Source of the DNA: JACMLC01 sp963817025 | GTDB taxonomy: Bacteria > Acidobacteriota > Blastocatellia > Pyrinomonadales > Pyrinomonadaceae | Direction of reading: 5' to 3' | DNA: 64,000 nucleotides | Assembly (NCBI GenBank): GCA_963817025.1 | Contig: CAWFML010000004.1 | Span: 186,001 to 250,000 of the forward strand | Shown here: in pieces, positions 25,621-34,270 of the stretch | Position numbering within the stretch: the first letter of the stretch is position 1 | How the letters are laid out: each line of letters begins with the position of its first letter | The notes under the pieces: generated by a model | Databases searched by the model: none | What the model was told of the DNA's origin: nothing | The model's input: the letters and a program-made list of their open reading frames with translations, nothing else | Position numbers and translations under genes: made by a program

Positions 25621-27039
25621 ATGGACGAACCTGCGAGTTATTTTTTAACGCTGATTTTGGATGAGGCTGCGACCGCCGCAGAGCCTATGTCGTTGATGAA
25701 CGCCTTCATCAAGCTGGCAGCCGTGCTCCTGCTGGTCGCCGTCAACGGTTTCTTTGTCGCGGCTGAGTTTGCGCTGGTCGGAGTCCGTCGTTCGCGCATC
25801 GAGACGATGGCGGCGGAGGGCAAGCGCAGCGCCAAACGACTGATCGGCATCCTCGATAATCTCAACGCTTATCTTTCCGCTTCGCAGCTCGGAATCACGC
25901 TGGCCTCGCTGGCCCTCGGCATGTTGGGCGAGCCGACCATCGCGCGCCTCCTTGAAAGACCGCTCGCGGGCCTTTCTGATTCCACGCGGCACATCACGGC
26001 TCTGGTCATCGCTTATATCATCATCACCTGCCTGCATATCGTGCTCGGCGAGCAAGCGCCAAAGCTCTTCGGTCTGGCGAGCGCGGAAAAGGTGGCGATG
26101 GTGACGGCGTGGCCGATGGAGATGTTCTATAAAACATTTCGCCTGCCGATACACGCGCTCGATTGGGCCAGCGCGCGTGTGGTGCGCCCCTTCGGGATCA
26201 AAGCGACCTCCGAGCATGCTTCGATTTATACGGAAGAAGAGCTGCGACAGCTCGTCAAAATCTCGCGCAAGAGCGGGCATCTGGGCGCAGACGAAGAGCG
26301 CATGATTAATCGGGTCTTCGAGTTTTCCGATACCCTGGTGCGCGAGGCGATGATTCCGCGCACACAGATGGCAGCCATTTCCAGCGACTGTAATCTGGAA
26401 CAGATCGCGCGTGCTTTTCAGCAGCACGGCTATTCGCGCCTGCCCGTTTATCGAGACTCGCTTGACGATATGATCGGCTTCATACACAGCAAAGATGTGA
26501 TGCCTTACCTGCTCAGGCCGGACACGTTCCGGCTCGAACATGTCTTGCAAGCTCCGCTCTATGTGGTTGACACTGCGCGGCTCGAAGACGTGCTCAGGCA
26601 GATGCAGAAGGCCAAAGCTCATTTCGGCTTTGTGGTGGACGAGCACGGCGGCGTCGAAGGCATCATCACGCTCGAAGACCTGTTGGAAGAGATTGTCGGC
26701 GACATCTCCGACGAACATGACGAAGAAGTCAACGAGCAGATTAAAGAGGAAGGCGAGGGCATCTACGTGCTCGAAGGCGGGCTGGCGGTGCGCGACCTCA
26801 ATCGCCGCCTGAAACTTTCGCTGCCGGAATCCGAGGCTTATACGACCATCGCTGGATTCCTGATGACCGAAGCCGGGCATGTACTCGAATCAGGCGAAGC
26901 GGTCAAGTATGACGGTCTGCTCTTCCACGTCGAGAAAGTCGAGAAGCGCAGGGTCGTCCGCGTCCGGCTCGAACGCATAGAAAAGACTGAAGAGGAGCAG
27001 GACAAGCTCGAAAAAGACAGCGCGAGCGCGGCAGGGTGA
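25621..27039 (+). CDS. Hemolysin-C/CNNM-type membrane protein with CBS pair and CorC domain
   Basis: The protein has 472 residues. The N-terminal CNNM (DUF21) membrane domain has about four helices (about 25-190, VNGFFVAAEFALVGVRRSR, LASLALGMLGEP), followed by two CBS domains (about 225-345, REAMIPRTQMAAIS and VVDEHGGVEGIITLEDL) and a C-terminal CorC/HlyC transporter-associated domain (GEGIYVLEGGLAVRDLNRRL). Members are associated with Mg2+ or Co2+ efflux or with cation homeostasis; the haemolysin name is historical. The frame opens at 25621, and an internal ATG (MSLMNAFIKL, codon 23) is an alternative start. Confidence 0.92.
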   Translation: MDEPASYFLTLILDEAATAAEPMSLMNAFIKLAAVLLLVAVNGFFVAAEFALVGVRRSRIETMAAEGKRSAKRLIGILDNLNAYLSASQLGITLASLALGMLGEPTIARLLERPLAGLSDSTRHITALVIAYIIITCLHIVLGEQAPKLFGLASAEKVAMVTAWPMEMFYKTFRLPIHALDWASARVVRPFGIKATSEHASIYTEEELRQLVKISRKSGHLGADEERMINRVFEFSDTLVREAMIPRTQMAAISSDCNLEQIARAFQQHGYSRLPVYRDSLDDMIGFIHSKDVMPYLLRPDTFRLEHVLQAPLYVVDTARLEDVLRQMQKAKAHFGFVVDEHGGVEGIITLEDLLEEIVGDISDEHDEEVNEQIKEEGEGIYVLEGGLAVRDLNRRLKLSLPESEAYTTIAGFLMTEAGHVLESGEAVKYDGLLFHVEKVEKRRVVRVRLERIEKTEEEQDKLEKDSASAAG

Positions 27040-27164
27040 AAAGCAAGGATGAAGAGCAAGGAGGAAGGATGAAGGATGAAAAACATGCTATTCAAACATG
27101 AGTCATTCATCTTCAATAACACTCTCTTCATCTGTCCGCATCTGTCCGCCTTCATCTTTGCTTT
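27039..27164. repeat. Inverted-arm repeat, family G
   Basis: The left arm consists of AAGCAAGGATGAAGAGCAAG and GGAAGGATGAAGG words, and the right arm of TTCATCTGTCCGCATCTGTCC and CTTCATCTTTGCTTTT. The loop has CATGCTATTCAAACATGAG. The arms have diverged more than in the other family G elements. Confidence 0.82.
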
Positions 27165-27204
27165 TAGTTATTCCAAAAAACTTAAGGAGCGATAATTTTT
27201 ATTT

Positions 27205-28539
27205 ATGAGCTTAATTGAGCAGGTCTACGCGCGCGAGATTCTGGATTCGCGCGGCAACCCGACTATCGAAGCGGAAGTGATGTTGATCGGCGGCGAGGTC
27301 GGACGCGCGGCTGTGCCTTCGGGCGCGTCAACCGGCGAGCATGAGGCTGTCGAGCTGCGCGACGGCGACAAGAAGCGTTACGGCGGCAAGGGAGTTTTAA
27401 AGGCCGTGCGCAATGTTAATGAGGTCATCGCGCCGGAGATCGAAGGCATGGATGCTCTGGATCAGGTCGAGATAGACCGGATGCTGATCGGGCTTGACGG
27501 CACAAAGACGAAATCCAAGCTCGGCGCAAACGCGCTGCTCGCAGTCTCGCTTGCCACGGCCCGCGCCGCAGCAGTCCACATGGACGTGCCGCTCTACAGA
27601 TATTTGGGTGGGCCAAACGCGCGGCTGCTTCCAGTCCCGATGATGAACATCCTCAACGGCGGCGCGCACGCGGACAATAACGTGGACTTTCAGGAGTTCA
27701 TGGTGATGCCCGTCGGCGCGAAATCCTTCAGCGAGGCTCTGCGGATGGGCGCGGAGATTTTTCACGCTTTAAAGTCCGTACTGAAAAAGCGCGGTTATGC
27801 GACGGGCGTCGGCGACGAAGGCGGCTTTGCGCCGAACCTGAAATCGAATGACGAAGCCATAGAGACTATCTTGGAAGCCATCAAGCTCGCTGGCTACACA
27901 GCGGGCCGCGAGATAATGCTCGCGCTCGACCCTGCCGCGAGCGAGTTTTACGACGGGAAAAACTACGTCTTCAAAAAGTCCGACGGCAGAAAATTATCCA
28001 GCGATGAGATGGTCGCTTACTGGAAAAAGTGGATTGAGAGTTACCCGATTATCTCCATCGAAGACGGGATGGCGGAAAACGACTGGGACGGCTGGAAGGC
28101 TCTGACGGATGCGGTCGGCCAAAGCGTGCAGCTTGTCGGCGACGACCTCTTTGTCACCAACACGGCGTTTCTGCGTAAGGGCATCGAGCGCGGCGTAGCC
28201 AACTCGATTCTCATCAAGGTCAACCAGATAGGCACGCTGACGGAAACCTTCGAGTGTATCGAGCTGGCAAAGACACATCGCCGCACAGCAGTCATCTCGC
28301 ATCGCTCTGGCGAAACCGAGGACACATTCATCGCAGACCTCGCGGTGGCGACGGGCGCTGGACAGATCAAGACCGGCTCGCTCTCTCGTTCGGATCGCAT
28401 CGCCAAGTACAACCAGCTTCTGAGAATCGAAGAAGATTTGCGCGACGCGGCGCGCTATCCGGGACTCGAAGCGTTTTATCAGATTGCGCGCCCCGCGAAT
28501 AATTCCCGGCAGAAAAAGGGACAGGCGGCAAAGAAATGA
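27205..28539 (+). CDS. eno: Enolase
   Basis: This enzyme interconverts 2-phosphoglycerate and phosphoenolpyruvate. It has 444 residues, slightly longer than usual owing to a Lys/Gln-rich tail (RQKKGQAAKK). Key segments are AREILDSRGNPTIE, the mobile loop PSGASTGEHEAVEL, GDEGGFAPNL with the catalytic Glu, ILIKVNQIGTLTET with the catalytic Lys, and SHRSGETEDTFIADLAV. AAGGAG is present but about 15 bases before the ATG, longer than usual. gpmI, the preceding step of glycolysis, lies 1 kb downstream on the same strand. Confidence 0.98.
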   Translation: MSLIEQVYAREILDSRGNPTIEAEVMLIGGEVGRAAVPSGASTGEHEAVELRDGDKKRYGGKGVLKAVRNVNEVIAPEIEGMDALDQVEIDRMLIGLDGTKTKSKLGANALLAVSLATARAAAVHMDVPLYRYLGGPNARLLPVPMMNILNGGAHADNNVDFQEFMVMPVGAKSFSEALRMGAEIFHALKSVLKKRGYATGVGDEGGFAPNLKSNDEAIETILEAIKLAGYTAGREIMLALDPAASEFYDGKNYVFKKSDGRKLSSDEMVAYWKKWIESYPIISIEDGMAENDWDGWKALTDAVGQSVQLVGDDLFVTNTAFLRKGIERGVANSILIKVNQIGTLTETFECIELAKTHRRTAVISHRSGETEDTFIADLAVATGAGQIKTGSLSRSDRIAKYNQLLRIEEDLRDAARYPGLEAFYQIARPANNSRQKKGQAAKK

Positions 28540-28658
28540 AAAAGTTCCCGCAAAGGCGCAAAGGCGCAAAGAAGACATGTCGCTAAGGGGTTTAACAGTT
28601 CCTTATTTTCAATGCTTTCTTCGCGTCTTTCTTTGCGCCTTTGCGGGAAAAGTTTTTT
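28538..28658. repeat. Inverted-arm repeat, family F (GCAAAGGCGCAAAG words)
   Basis: The left arm AAAAAGTTCCCGCAAAGGCG continues with GCAAAGGCGCAAAG words; the right arm has CTTTGCGCCTTTGCGGG and ends AAAAGTTTTT. It begins at the eno stop codon. Poly-A and poly-T at the outer ends would give a terminator-like RNA. Confidence 0.9.
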
Positions 28659-28674
28659 TGTGAGGGTATTTGTA

Positions 28675-29148
28675 ATGGCTCATGAATGGCAACGCGGCGA
28701 TTTTGAGATTAGCGATGACCGCGCGCGGCTCGACATCAAAGTTATACATAACTTTATCTCAACGAAGTCTTACTGGGGCACCGGCAGAGACGTAAGTGTC
28801 GTGCAGCGTTCGATTGATAACTCGCTCCCGTTCGGCATCTATAAAAATGGCGAGCAAATTGGCTTTGCGCGCGTCGTGACGGATTACGCGACCTTCGCTT
28901 GGCTCGCGGATGTCTTTATTTTGGAGAGCCATCGCGGTCAGGGCTTGTCCAAATGGCTGGTCGAAGTGATTCTTGAGCATCCGGCATTACAGGGCTTTCG
29001 TCGCTGGGTGCTGGCGACCAAAGACGCGCACGAGTTGTATCGTAAATACGGCTTTCAGGATTTGAAGCGGCCCGAACGCTGGATGGAGCGGCCCGATCCG
29101 AACATGCAGGAATCGCCTGACTACTGGGCAGCGGACACCGGCTCATAA
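28675..29148 (+). CDS. GNAT family N-acetyltransferase
   Basis: The protein has about 157 residues from the ATG at 28675 (GAGG nine bases upstream); a longer frame from 28612 would be translated from the repeat and is rejected. The acetyl-CoA site is the motif A segment ADVFILESHRGQGLSKWLVE. Upstream, YGTGRDVSVVQRSI-like sequence (YWGTGRDVSVVQRSI) and FGIYKNGEQIGFARVV define the GNAT fold. It resembles small YhhY-like or uncharacterised acetyltransferases; the acceptor is unknown. Confidence 0.9.
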   Translation: MAHEWQRGDFEISDDRARLDIKVIHNFISTKSYWGTGRDVSVVQRSIDNSLPFGIYKNGEQIGFARVVTDYATFAWLADVFILESHRGQGLSKWLVEVILEHPALQGFRRWVLATKDAHELYRKYGFQDLKRPERWMERPDPNMQESPDYWAADTGS

Positions 29149-29159
29149 TAGATTCAAAG

Positions 29160-29290
29160 CTCTTCTTTGCGCCTTGAGTCTTTCTTTGTTTGCGCCTTTG
29201 CGTGAAATGGTTTTCGTTTCGCGCAAAGGCGCAAAGATAAGAAGGAAGGCGCAAAGAGTTGAAGCGTTCCGTATCTTGAGTTTTGTATTT
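29160..29290. repeat. Inverted-arm repeat, family F, CTTGAGTCTTTC subtype
   Basis: GCGCCTTGAGTCTTTCTTTG and TGCGCCTTTGCGTGAAA face CGCGCAAAGGCGCAAAG and GGCGCAAAGAGTTGAAGC. CTTGAGTTTTG closes the element at about 29275. The same order is found at 1316-1412 and 42935-43070. Confidence 0.85.
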
Positions 29291-29318
29291 ATGTCTTAAC
29301 GGGCAAAGGCAGAGCGAG

Positions 29319-29543
29319 ATGTTTTTCTTCTTCATCATCGGCACACGTTTTTTCACATGGGGCGGAGACCCTTTGCCACAGCAGATGCAGTGCGGCCAGT
29401 GCGGGACGGTGGCAAACTTCACGCTCAAGAAGGGCATGAACTTCATCACGCTCTTTTTTATTATTCCGTTGATTCCGATTAGCGGCGTCAAGCAGCTCGC
29501 GCAGTGTCCGAACTGCAAGGCGCGGTATCAAGTGGGCGCATAA
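29319..29543 (+). CDS. Small zinc-ribbon membrane protein
   Basis: The protein has 74 residues from the ATG at 29319 (starting FFFFIIGTRFFTWGG). Two CxxC pairs (MQCGQCG and QCPNCKARY) flank a hydrophobic segment (ITLFFIIPLIPISGV). This matches the zinc-ribbon family of small proteins in which the ribbon is split by a membrane or buried helix. The role is unknown. It ends 12 bases before gpmI, so co-transcription is likely. Confidence 0.75.
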   Translation: MFFFFIIGTRFFTWGGDPLPQQMQCGQCGTVANFTLKKGMNFITLFFIIPLIPISGVKQLAQCPNCKARYQVGA

Positions 29544-29555
29544 AGGAGAGATATT

Positions 29556-31103
29556 TTGGCTATCAAACGTGGGCCGCTCGCGCTGATTATTATAGACGGT
29601 TGGGGCTACACGCCGACGCGTGAAGGCAATGCTATCGCTCTGGCCCAGACTCCTTTTTATGACGAGTTGATGGAACGTTACCCGCACACGCTGCTCGAAG
29701 CTTCGGGGACGCGCGTCGGCTTACCGGCAGGCGTGATGGGCAATTCAGAGGTCGGGCATTTGAACATGGGTTCGGGCCGCGTCGTTCGCATGGACTTGTC
29801 GCGTATAGACTACGACATCGAGACGGGAGAGTTTTTTAAGAACGAAGCTCTGGTCAAAGCGATGGACGGCGCGTTGGAGCGAAAGGGCGCGCTGCACCTG
29901 ATAGGGCTGGTCTCGGATGGAAAAGTGCATTCGTCGCAGGAGCATCTCTATGCGCTGTTGCGGATGGCGAAAGAGCGCGGGCTAAAGCGAGTTTACGTGC
30001 ATTGTTTTCTGGACGGGCGCGATGTGCCGCCGATGTCCGCTTTCGGCTATGTCGAAGCCTTGCAGGTCAAGTGCAGCGAGATCGGCTCAGGGCGCATCGC
30101 TTCCGTCGTCGGGCGTTACTACGCGATGGACAGAGACAAGCGTTGGGAGCGAACCGAACGCGCTTACAACTTGCTGGTCAAGGCCGAAGGAGAGCGCGCC
30201 ATTGATCCTGTCGCAGCCATCAGAACTTCATACGAGCGCGGCCTGACGGATGAATTTATCGAGCCTATCGTTATCGAAAATGAAAAGGGCGAGCCGTGCG
30301 CCACCATGCAGGAGGGCGATGCAGTCATCTTCTTTAACTTCCGGCCAGACCGCGCGCGGCAGATTACAAACGCGATCGCAGTCCCCGGCTTTGGCGGCTT
30401 CCCTACGCCGCAGCGGCCAAAGATAGACTTCACCTGCTTCTCGCTCTATGACGCGACCTTTAATCTCCCGATAGTCTTTGCACAACACCAGCATCGCAAT
30501 GTGCTGGCCGAAGTTTTCGGAAATGCGGGCGTGCGTAACTACCGCATGGCGGAAACGGAGAAATACGCGCACGTTACATATTTTTTCAACGGCGGCATAG
30601 AGAAAGAGTTCGCCTGCGAGCGTCGCCTGCTCGTGCCTTCACCGAAAATAGCGACCTACGATTTAGAGCCGGAGATGTCCGCTTTCAAGGTCACGGATAA
30701 AGTTTTAAGAGCGATTGACGAGGGCGAGTCGGATGTCTTTATCATCAACTTTGCCAACCCGGATATGGTCGGCCACACGGGCAAGCTCGATAAGACCATC
30801 GAAGCGGTGCAGTACATAGACACCTGCCTCGGCTGGATTACCAAAGGCATCCGGCAGGCGCGCGGGACAACTTTAATCACAGCCGATCACGGCAACTGCG
30901 AACAGATGATTGACCTCACGACGGGCCAGCCGCATACAGCGCACACGACCAATCCCGTTCCCTTCCACCTGATAGACGAAGCCTCGCGCGGCATCAAACT
31001 GCGCGAAGACCGCGCGCTCGAAGATGTCGGGCCGACGATGCTCGGACTGCTCGGCGTCGAAAAGCCTGCGGAGATGACCGGCCTCGACCTGCGCGAACCT
31101 TAA
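29556..31103 (+). CDS. gpmI: 2,3-bisphosphoglycerate-independent phosphoglycerate mutase
   Basis: The protein has 515 residues. This alkaline-phosphatase superfamily enzyme interconverts 3- and 2-phosphoglycerate with two Mn2+. The N-terminal LIIIDGWG carries the first metal Asp, the phosphoserine is in GNSEVGHLNMGSGR, and other motifs are HCFLDGRDVPP, FNFRPDRARQI, NFANPDMVGHTGK and TADHGNCEQM. The start codon is TTG (29556), with GGAG nine bases upstream. It is adjacent to eno in function and location. Confidence 0.97.
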   Translation: MAIKRGPLALIIIDGWGYTPTREGNAIALAQTPFYDELMERYPHTLLEASGTRVGLPAGVMGNSEVGHLNMGSGRVVRMDLSRIDYDIETGEFFKNEALVKAMDGALERKGALHLIGLVSDGKVHSSQEHLYALLRMAKERGLKRVYVHCFLDGRDVPPMSAFGYVEALQVKCSEIGSGRIASVVGRYYAMDRDKRWERTERAYNLLVKAEGERAIDPVAAIRTSYERGLTDEFIEPIVIENEKGEPCATMQEGDAVIFFNFRPDRARQITNAIAVPGFGGFPTPQRPKIDFTCFSLYDATFNLPIVFAQHQHRNVLAEVFGNAGVRNYRMAETEKYAHVTYFFNGGIEKEFACERRLLVPSPKIATYDLEPEMSAFKVTDKVLRAIDEGESDVFIINFANPDMVGHTGKLDKTIEAVQYIDTCLGWITKGIRQARGTTLITADHGNCEQMIDLTTGQPHTAHTTNPVPFHLIDEASRGIKLREDRALEDVGPTMLGLLGVEKPAEMTGLDLREP

Positions 31104-31110
31104 AAGCTTT

Positions 31111-31208
31111 AACCGCAGAGGACACAGAGTGACACAGAGGAATTTCAAATCCGGTATCTCAAATTTGAAAAAATCCCCTCGCCTCTGTGTAATTCTGTGT
31201 CCTCTGTC
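31111..31208. repeat. Inverted-arm repeat, family A
   Basis: AACCGCAGAGGACACAGAGT faces AATTCTGTGTCCTCTGTC, with inner TTTCAAAT and ATTTGAAA. The arrangement is the same as at 784-863, including the TTTCAAAT inner pair. Confidence 0.88.
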
Positions 31209-31574
31209 ATGAATTGTTTTTCAGGAACATCCCACACACACTGGCGTCTAATCCCTGAGACAAGCCGCAGAAACAACAAAGTAGGCGACACGGTGCGGCA
31301 CTGAGGGTGGCCTCATTGTCGCGGCTCCTCGTTTCCAAATATATTCACACTGTTCGAAGCAACTATTGTTTGAAATTTTTATCTCTTAGACAAAAAGCAA
31401 CAGGCTCTACGTCGGTGCGTAGAGAATGCTCTACAAGATTTGCCTATACGTTCAGCATGCTTGATGTCAGGCCAAAGGGCGGACGCGAGGGCGGGCGCGA
31501 TTGCAAGAATGCGCGGCCACGGTCGTTCCAGCCCTGTCTACAGAAATTGTCTTGCCACTAAGGAGTCTTGAGTT
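31209..31574. other. Intergenic leader region before the acidic secreted protein
   Basis: About 365 bases hold no gene I can support. A 7-bp hairpin with a six-base loop (CTCTACG/CGTAGAG) is at 31405-31424, and a related CTCTAC follows at 31430. The AAGGAG ribosome binding site of the next gene is at its end. The rest has no recognised signal. Confidence 0.4.
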
Positions 31575-32927
31575 ATGCTAACTGCCGGAAAGTTTACCAG
31601 ATTTACCGCTCGTCTCCTCTCTCTTAACCTGATCGCCGCCACATTAATAACTGTCGGCGCTTCGTTCGCCCCGGTCTCGCGCACAGCCGTCGCCTGTCCC
31701 GCTCCCCCGCCGCAGCCATTGCGCGTGCTCTATCTGCAAAGCCCGCAGATCGTCATCGCACGCCTCGGCAAGACCGAAGCCATCAAGCCCGCAGACGCCG
31801 AAGCCGCCGAGAATCAAGACAGCGAAGCAACACAACTGAGAACCGCCCTGCTCGTGTCTTCGACTCTCAAAGGCGAAACCAAGCCTGTCGTCTATGTCAA
31901 TCACTATACATATGGCGATTATAAAGACGGCCTCAGCAGCGAGGAAGAAGGCCAGACGCTGCTGGTATTTCTCAGACCGCAAGACGAAGGGGAAGATTTC
32001 TATGTTGACGACATGAGCTTTGGAGTCAAAAAGCTGTCCGATGCAGACCTGAAAGTTTACGTGCAGCGGATTGAAGAACTGGCTTCGATCATGAAGGCAG
32101 AGAAACCCGGCGAGACTGAGATCGTTGAATGGCTGGTGCGCTGCGCCGAAGAACCCGCGACGCAATGGGAAGGCGCATACGAACTCATGTCGAGTTCGTA
32201 CATGGTGGACTATGAACAGGAGCAAGCCAACGCTGCGAATCCTGAGGCTGTGACCGAAGAGGCTGTGACTGAAGAGCCTGTGGTTGCGGAAGCAGAAGCG
32301 GAAGTCGCCACAGCAGAGCCTGCTGAAGAGCAAGCAGCCGAAGCGACGGAGACTGAAAGCACTGCTTCTATACAGGAAGTTGAAGCGCAGGACTATGAGT
32401 TTCAAAATGAATACCCGACGAAGTCGGATTACTTTAAGCTCCTGACCGCCGAGCAGAAATATCGCCTGACAACTGCTCTGGTCAACCTCGAAACTCTCGG
32501 AGATGCTCATTACTATCTCATCGAACTGACCCAGAAATGGGATGATGCGCGAGTCGTTCCATATCTCCTGTCCCAGCTTCGCAACTCAAAGGACGAGTCG
32601 CCATATTTGACAGATAACCTGACGATGATCGTGGCAAAGAGGATTGGAGACAAAGCTCTCATTGCTCTGGCCGAAAAATTTGCAGCAGGCGAGGAAGAAG
32701 CAGCGGCAGAGACTGAGGTGCAAGCGGATGCCGAATCGAGCGATGCCAGCGAAGAGAACATCAATGCAGAGGCAACCCTGAGCGAGGCCGAACAGGAACA
32801 GGCCGCCAATGCAGCGACCACGCAGAAGAGGCTTGCGCGACTGCAATACTTCATCACGCTGGCTGAAAGCACAGTTCCACAACCGGCGGCTGAACAAGCA
32901 GTCAATGTTTCCGTCTCCGCGCCTTAG
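31575..32927 (+). CDS. Secreted acidic Ala/Glu-rich protein of unknown function
   Basis: The protein has 450 residues with a signal peptide (about 1-40, ending RTAVA) and a Cys shortly after cleavage (ACPAPPPQPL). The first domain (about 40-190, QIVIARLGKTE, YVNHYTYGDYKDGL, EEGQTLLVFLRPQ) looks like an NTR/TIMP-like OB fold, which is my guess. A Glu/Ala/Thr linker (VTEEAVTEEPVVAEAEAEVA) follows, then a helical domain and a second acidic segment (about 375-425). AAGGAG precedes the ATG. A strong terminator follows at 33089. Confidence 0.65.
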   Translation: MLTAGKFTRFTARLLSLNLIAATLITVGASFAPVSRTAVACPAPPPQPLRVLYLQSPQIVIARLGKTEAIKPADAEAAENQDSEATQLRTALLVSSTLKGETKPVVYVNHYTYGDYKDGLSSEEEGQTLLVFLRPQDEGEDFYVDDMSFGVKKLSDADLKVYVQRIEELASIMKAEKPGETEIVEWLVRCAEEPATQWEGAYELMSSSYMVDYEQEQANAANPEAVTEEAVTEEPVVAEAEAEVATAEPAEEQAAEATETESTASIQEVEAQDYEFQNEYPTKSDYFKLLTAEQKYRLTTALVNLETLGDAHYYLIELTQKWDDARVVPYLLSQLRNSKDESPYLTDNLTMIVAKRIGDKALIALAEKFAAGEEEAAAETEVQADAESSDASEENINAEATLSEAEQEQAANAATTQKRLARLQYFITLAESTVPQPAAEQAVNVSVSAP

Positions 32928-32974
32928 CCATGAGCCGTCAGCAGCTTATAGCGGGTTTCAAATGAGAGCGACCA

Positions 32975-33038
32975 TCTCCCGCAAAGGCGCAAAGAAAAGC
33001 AACTTGTTTTCTTTGCGCCTTTGCGCCTTTGCGGGAGA
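32975..33038. repeat. Inverted-arm repeat, family F
   Basis: TCTCCCGCAAAGGCGCAAAG faces CTTTGCGCCTTTGCGCC and GCGGGAGA. The right arm has one word more than the left. It lies between the acidic protein gene and its terminator. Confidence 0.88.
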
Positions 33039-33088
33039 ATGTCTTTGTTAAATTTTATAGGCCGTATCCAATTAAAAATTGCCATAGA

Positions 33089-33129
33089 AGCGAGGCATCA
33101 TCCATGCTCCGGTTGATGCCTCGCTTTTT
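33089..33129 (+). terminator. Rho-independent terminator
   Basis: AGCGAGGCATCA (33089-33100) pairs perfectly with TGATGCCTCGCT (33114-33125) over a 13-base loop and is followed by TTTT. It ends the transcript of the acidic secreted protein. It is a classical terminator, clearly different from the repeat elements. Confidence 0.85.
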
Positions 33130-33235
33130 AACTGCGGAGTGTCAGGCGCATTATTGACAGCAAAGTTCTCATGCTAAACTCAAAGCATGCGAGACATACG
33201 CCCTTTAGATTTAGAGCAGCCGACGCCGTAGCATA

Positions 33236-34261
33236 ATGGATTTTGACCCGCGAAATATTCTCGTCATAGATTTCGGCCAGCTCGGCGATGTGGTCTTGAG
33301 CCTGCCCGCGCTCGCGGCCATCCGCCAGCGTTTCCCGCGCGCTCGCATCACTGTCGCGGTCGGCAAATCCTGCTCAGAGGTCGTCAGGCTTTCCGGTTAT
33401 GCGGACGCGACATTGGACGTAGACCGCGTCGCGCTCCGCGATGGGCCGAAACCGTGGGCCGTGATGCGTATCATACGCCTCACCAAAGAGGTGCGGCGCA
33501 CGCGTTACGATTTCGTGATTGACCTGCATAGCTTGTCCGAGACAAACCTGCTCGGATACCTTTCGGGCGCAGCGCACAGGCTTTATGCGCGAAGACCCGG
33601 ACGCTCGCTGGATTTTCTCTCCAACTTTCGCCCGCAGGCTCCGGTTGAAGATCGTTCAAAGCATGCTATTGATCGTTACTTAGATGTGCTCGCGCCGCTG
33701 GGGATAAAGGATGCCCGGCGCGTGCCGCAACTACGCACGCGCGCGGAAGATGATGCGGCTGTCGAGCAGATGTTAAAGCGAGAAAAGGCGCACACGGGCA
33801 CGCCGCTGATAGGCTTGTTTCCCGGCGCGGGCCATCCGAGCAGACGCTGGCCGCTTGAACGATTCGCCGCGCTGGCAGACAAGCTTGTGCGTGATACAGA
33901 GGTACGCATCATTGTCTTTGCGGGGCCGGAAGAGCGCGCTCTGCTCAAAGAGATGCGCGCGTCATTTCCCAAAGGCTCTGTGATTTTTGACCGGCTCACA
34001 ATCCCGCAACTCGCCGCCGCTCTGGTGCGGCTCTCCGTCTTTGTCTCGAACGACACGGGGCCGATGCACATCGCCACAGCCGTCGGCACATCCGTCGTCC
34101 TACTGCTTGATAGACGCGCGCCCGATAGCTATCTCCCAATCGAAGGACGGCATCAAATTATCTACAGCAGCGCAATCGGCGACGTGACCGTTGACGAAGT
34201 TTACGCTGCTGCGCGCGAGCTTCTTACCAGCGGGCGCACCGCCACACTCTTCGCCAGTTAA
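33236..34261 (+). CDS. Glycosyltransferase family 9 (heptosyltransferase-like)
   Basis: The protein has 341 residues in GT-B fold. The N-terminal motif is ILVIDFGQLGDVVLSLPALAAIR, where GDVVLS binds the acceptor side. The C-terminal donor site has GLFPGAGHPSRRWPLERFAALA and VSNDTGPMHIATAVG. ADP-heptose transfer to the LPS inner core is the usual function, but the true substrate may differ. The start ATG has no strong ribosome binding site. It ends nine bases before the PBP4 gene, suggesting an envelope operon. Confidence 0.92.
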   Translation: MDFDPRNILVIDFGQLGDVVLSLPALAAIRQRFPRARITVAVGKSCSEVVRLSGYADATLDVDRVALRDGPKPWAVMRIIRLTKEVRRTRYDFVIDLHSLSETNLLGYLSGAAHRLYARRPGRSLDFLSNFRPQAPVEDRSKHAIDRYLDVLAPLGIKDARRVPQLRTRAEDDAAVEQMLKREKAHTGTPLIGLFPGAGHPSRRWPLERFAALADKLVRDTEVRIIVFAGPEERALLKEMRASFPKGSVIFDRLTIPQLAAALVRLSVFVSNDTGPMHIATAVGTSVVLLLDRRAPDSYLPIEGRHQIIYSSAIGDVTVDEVYAAARELLTSGRTATLFAS

Positions 34262-34270
34262 ACCTTCCGG

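Noticed and set aside
25645..26880. Long minus-strand open frame (about 411 codons) opposite the CBS/HlyC gene
   Set aside because: It lies wholly antisense to a clear conserved gene, is rich in His, Arg and Asp as expected for an opposite frame in GC-rich DNA, and has no recognisable motif.
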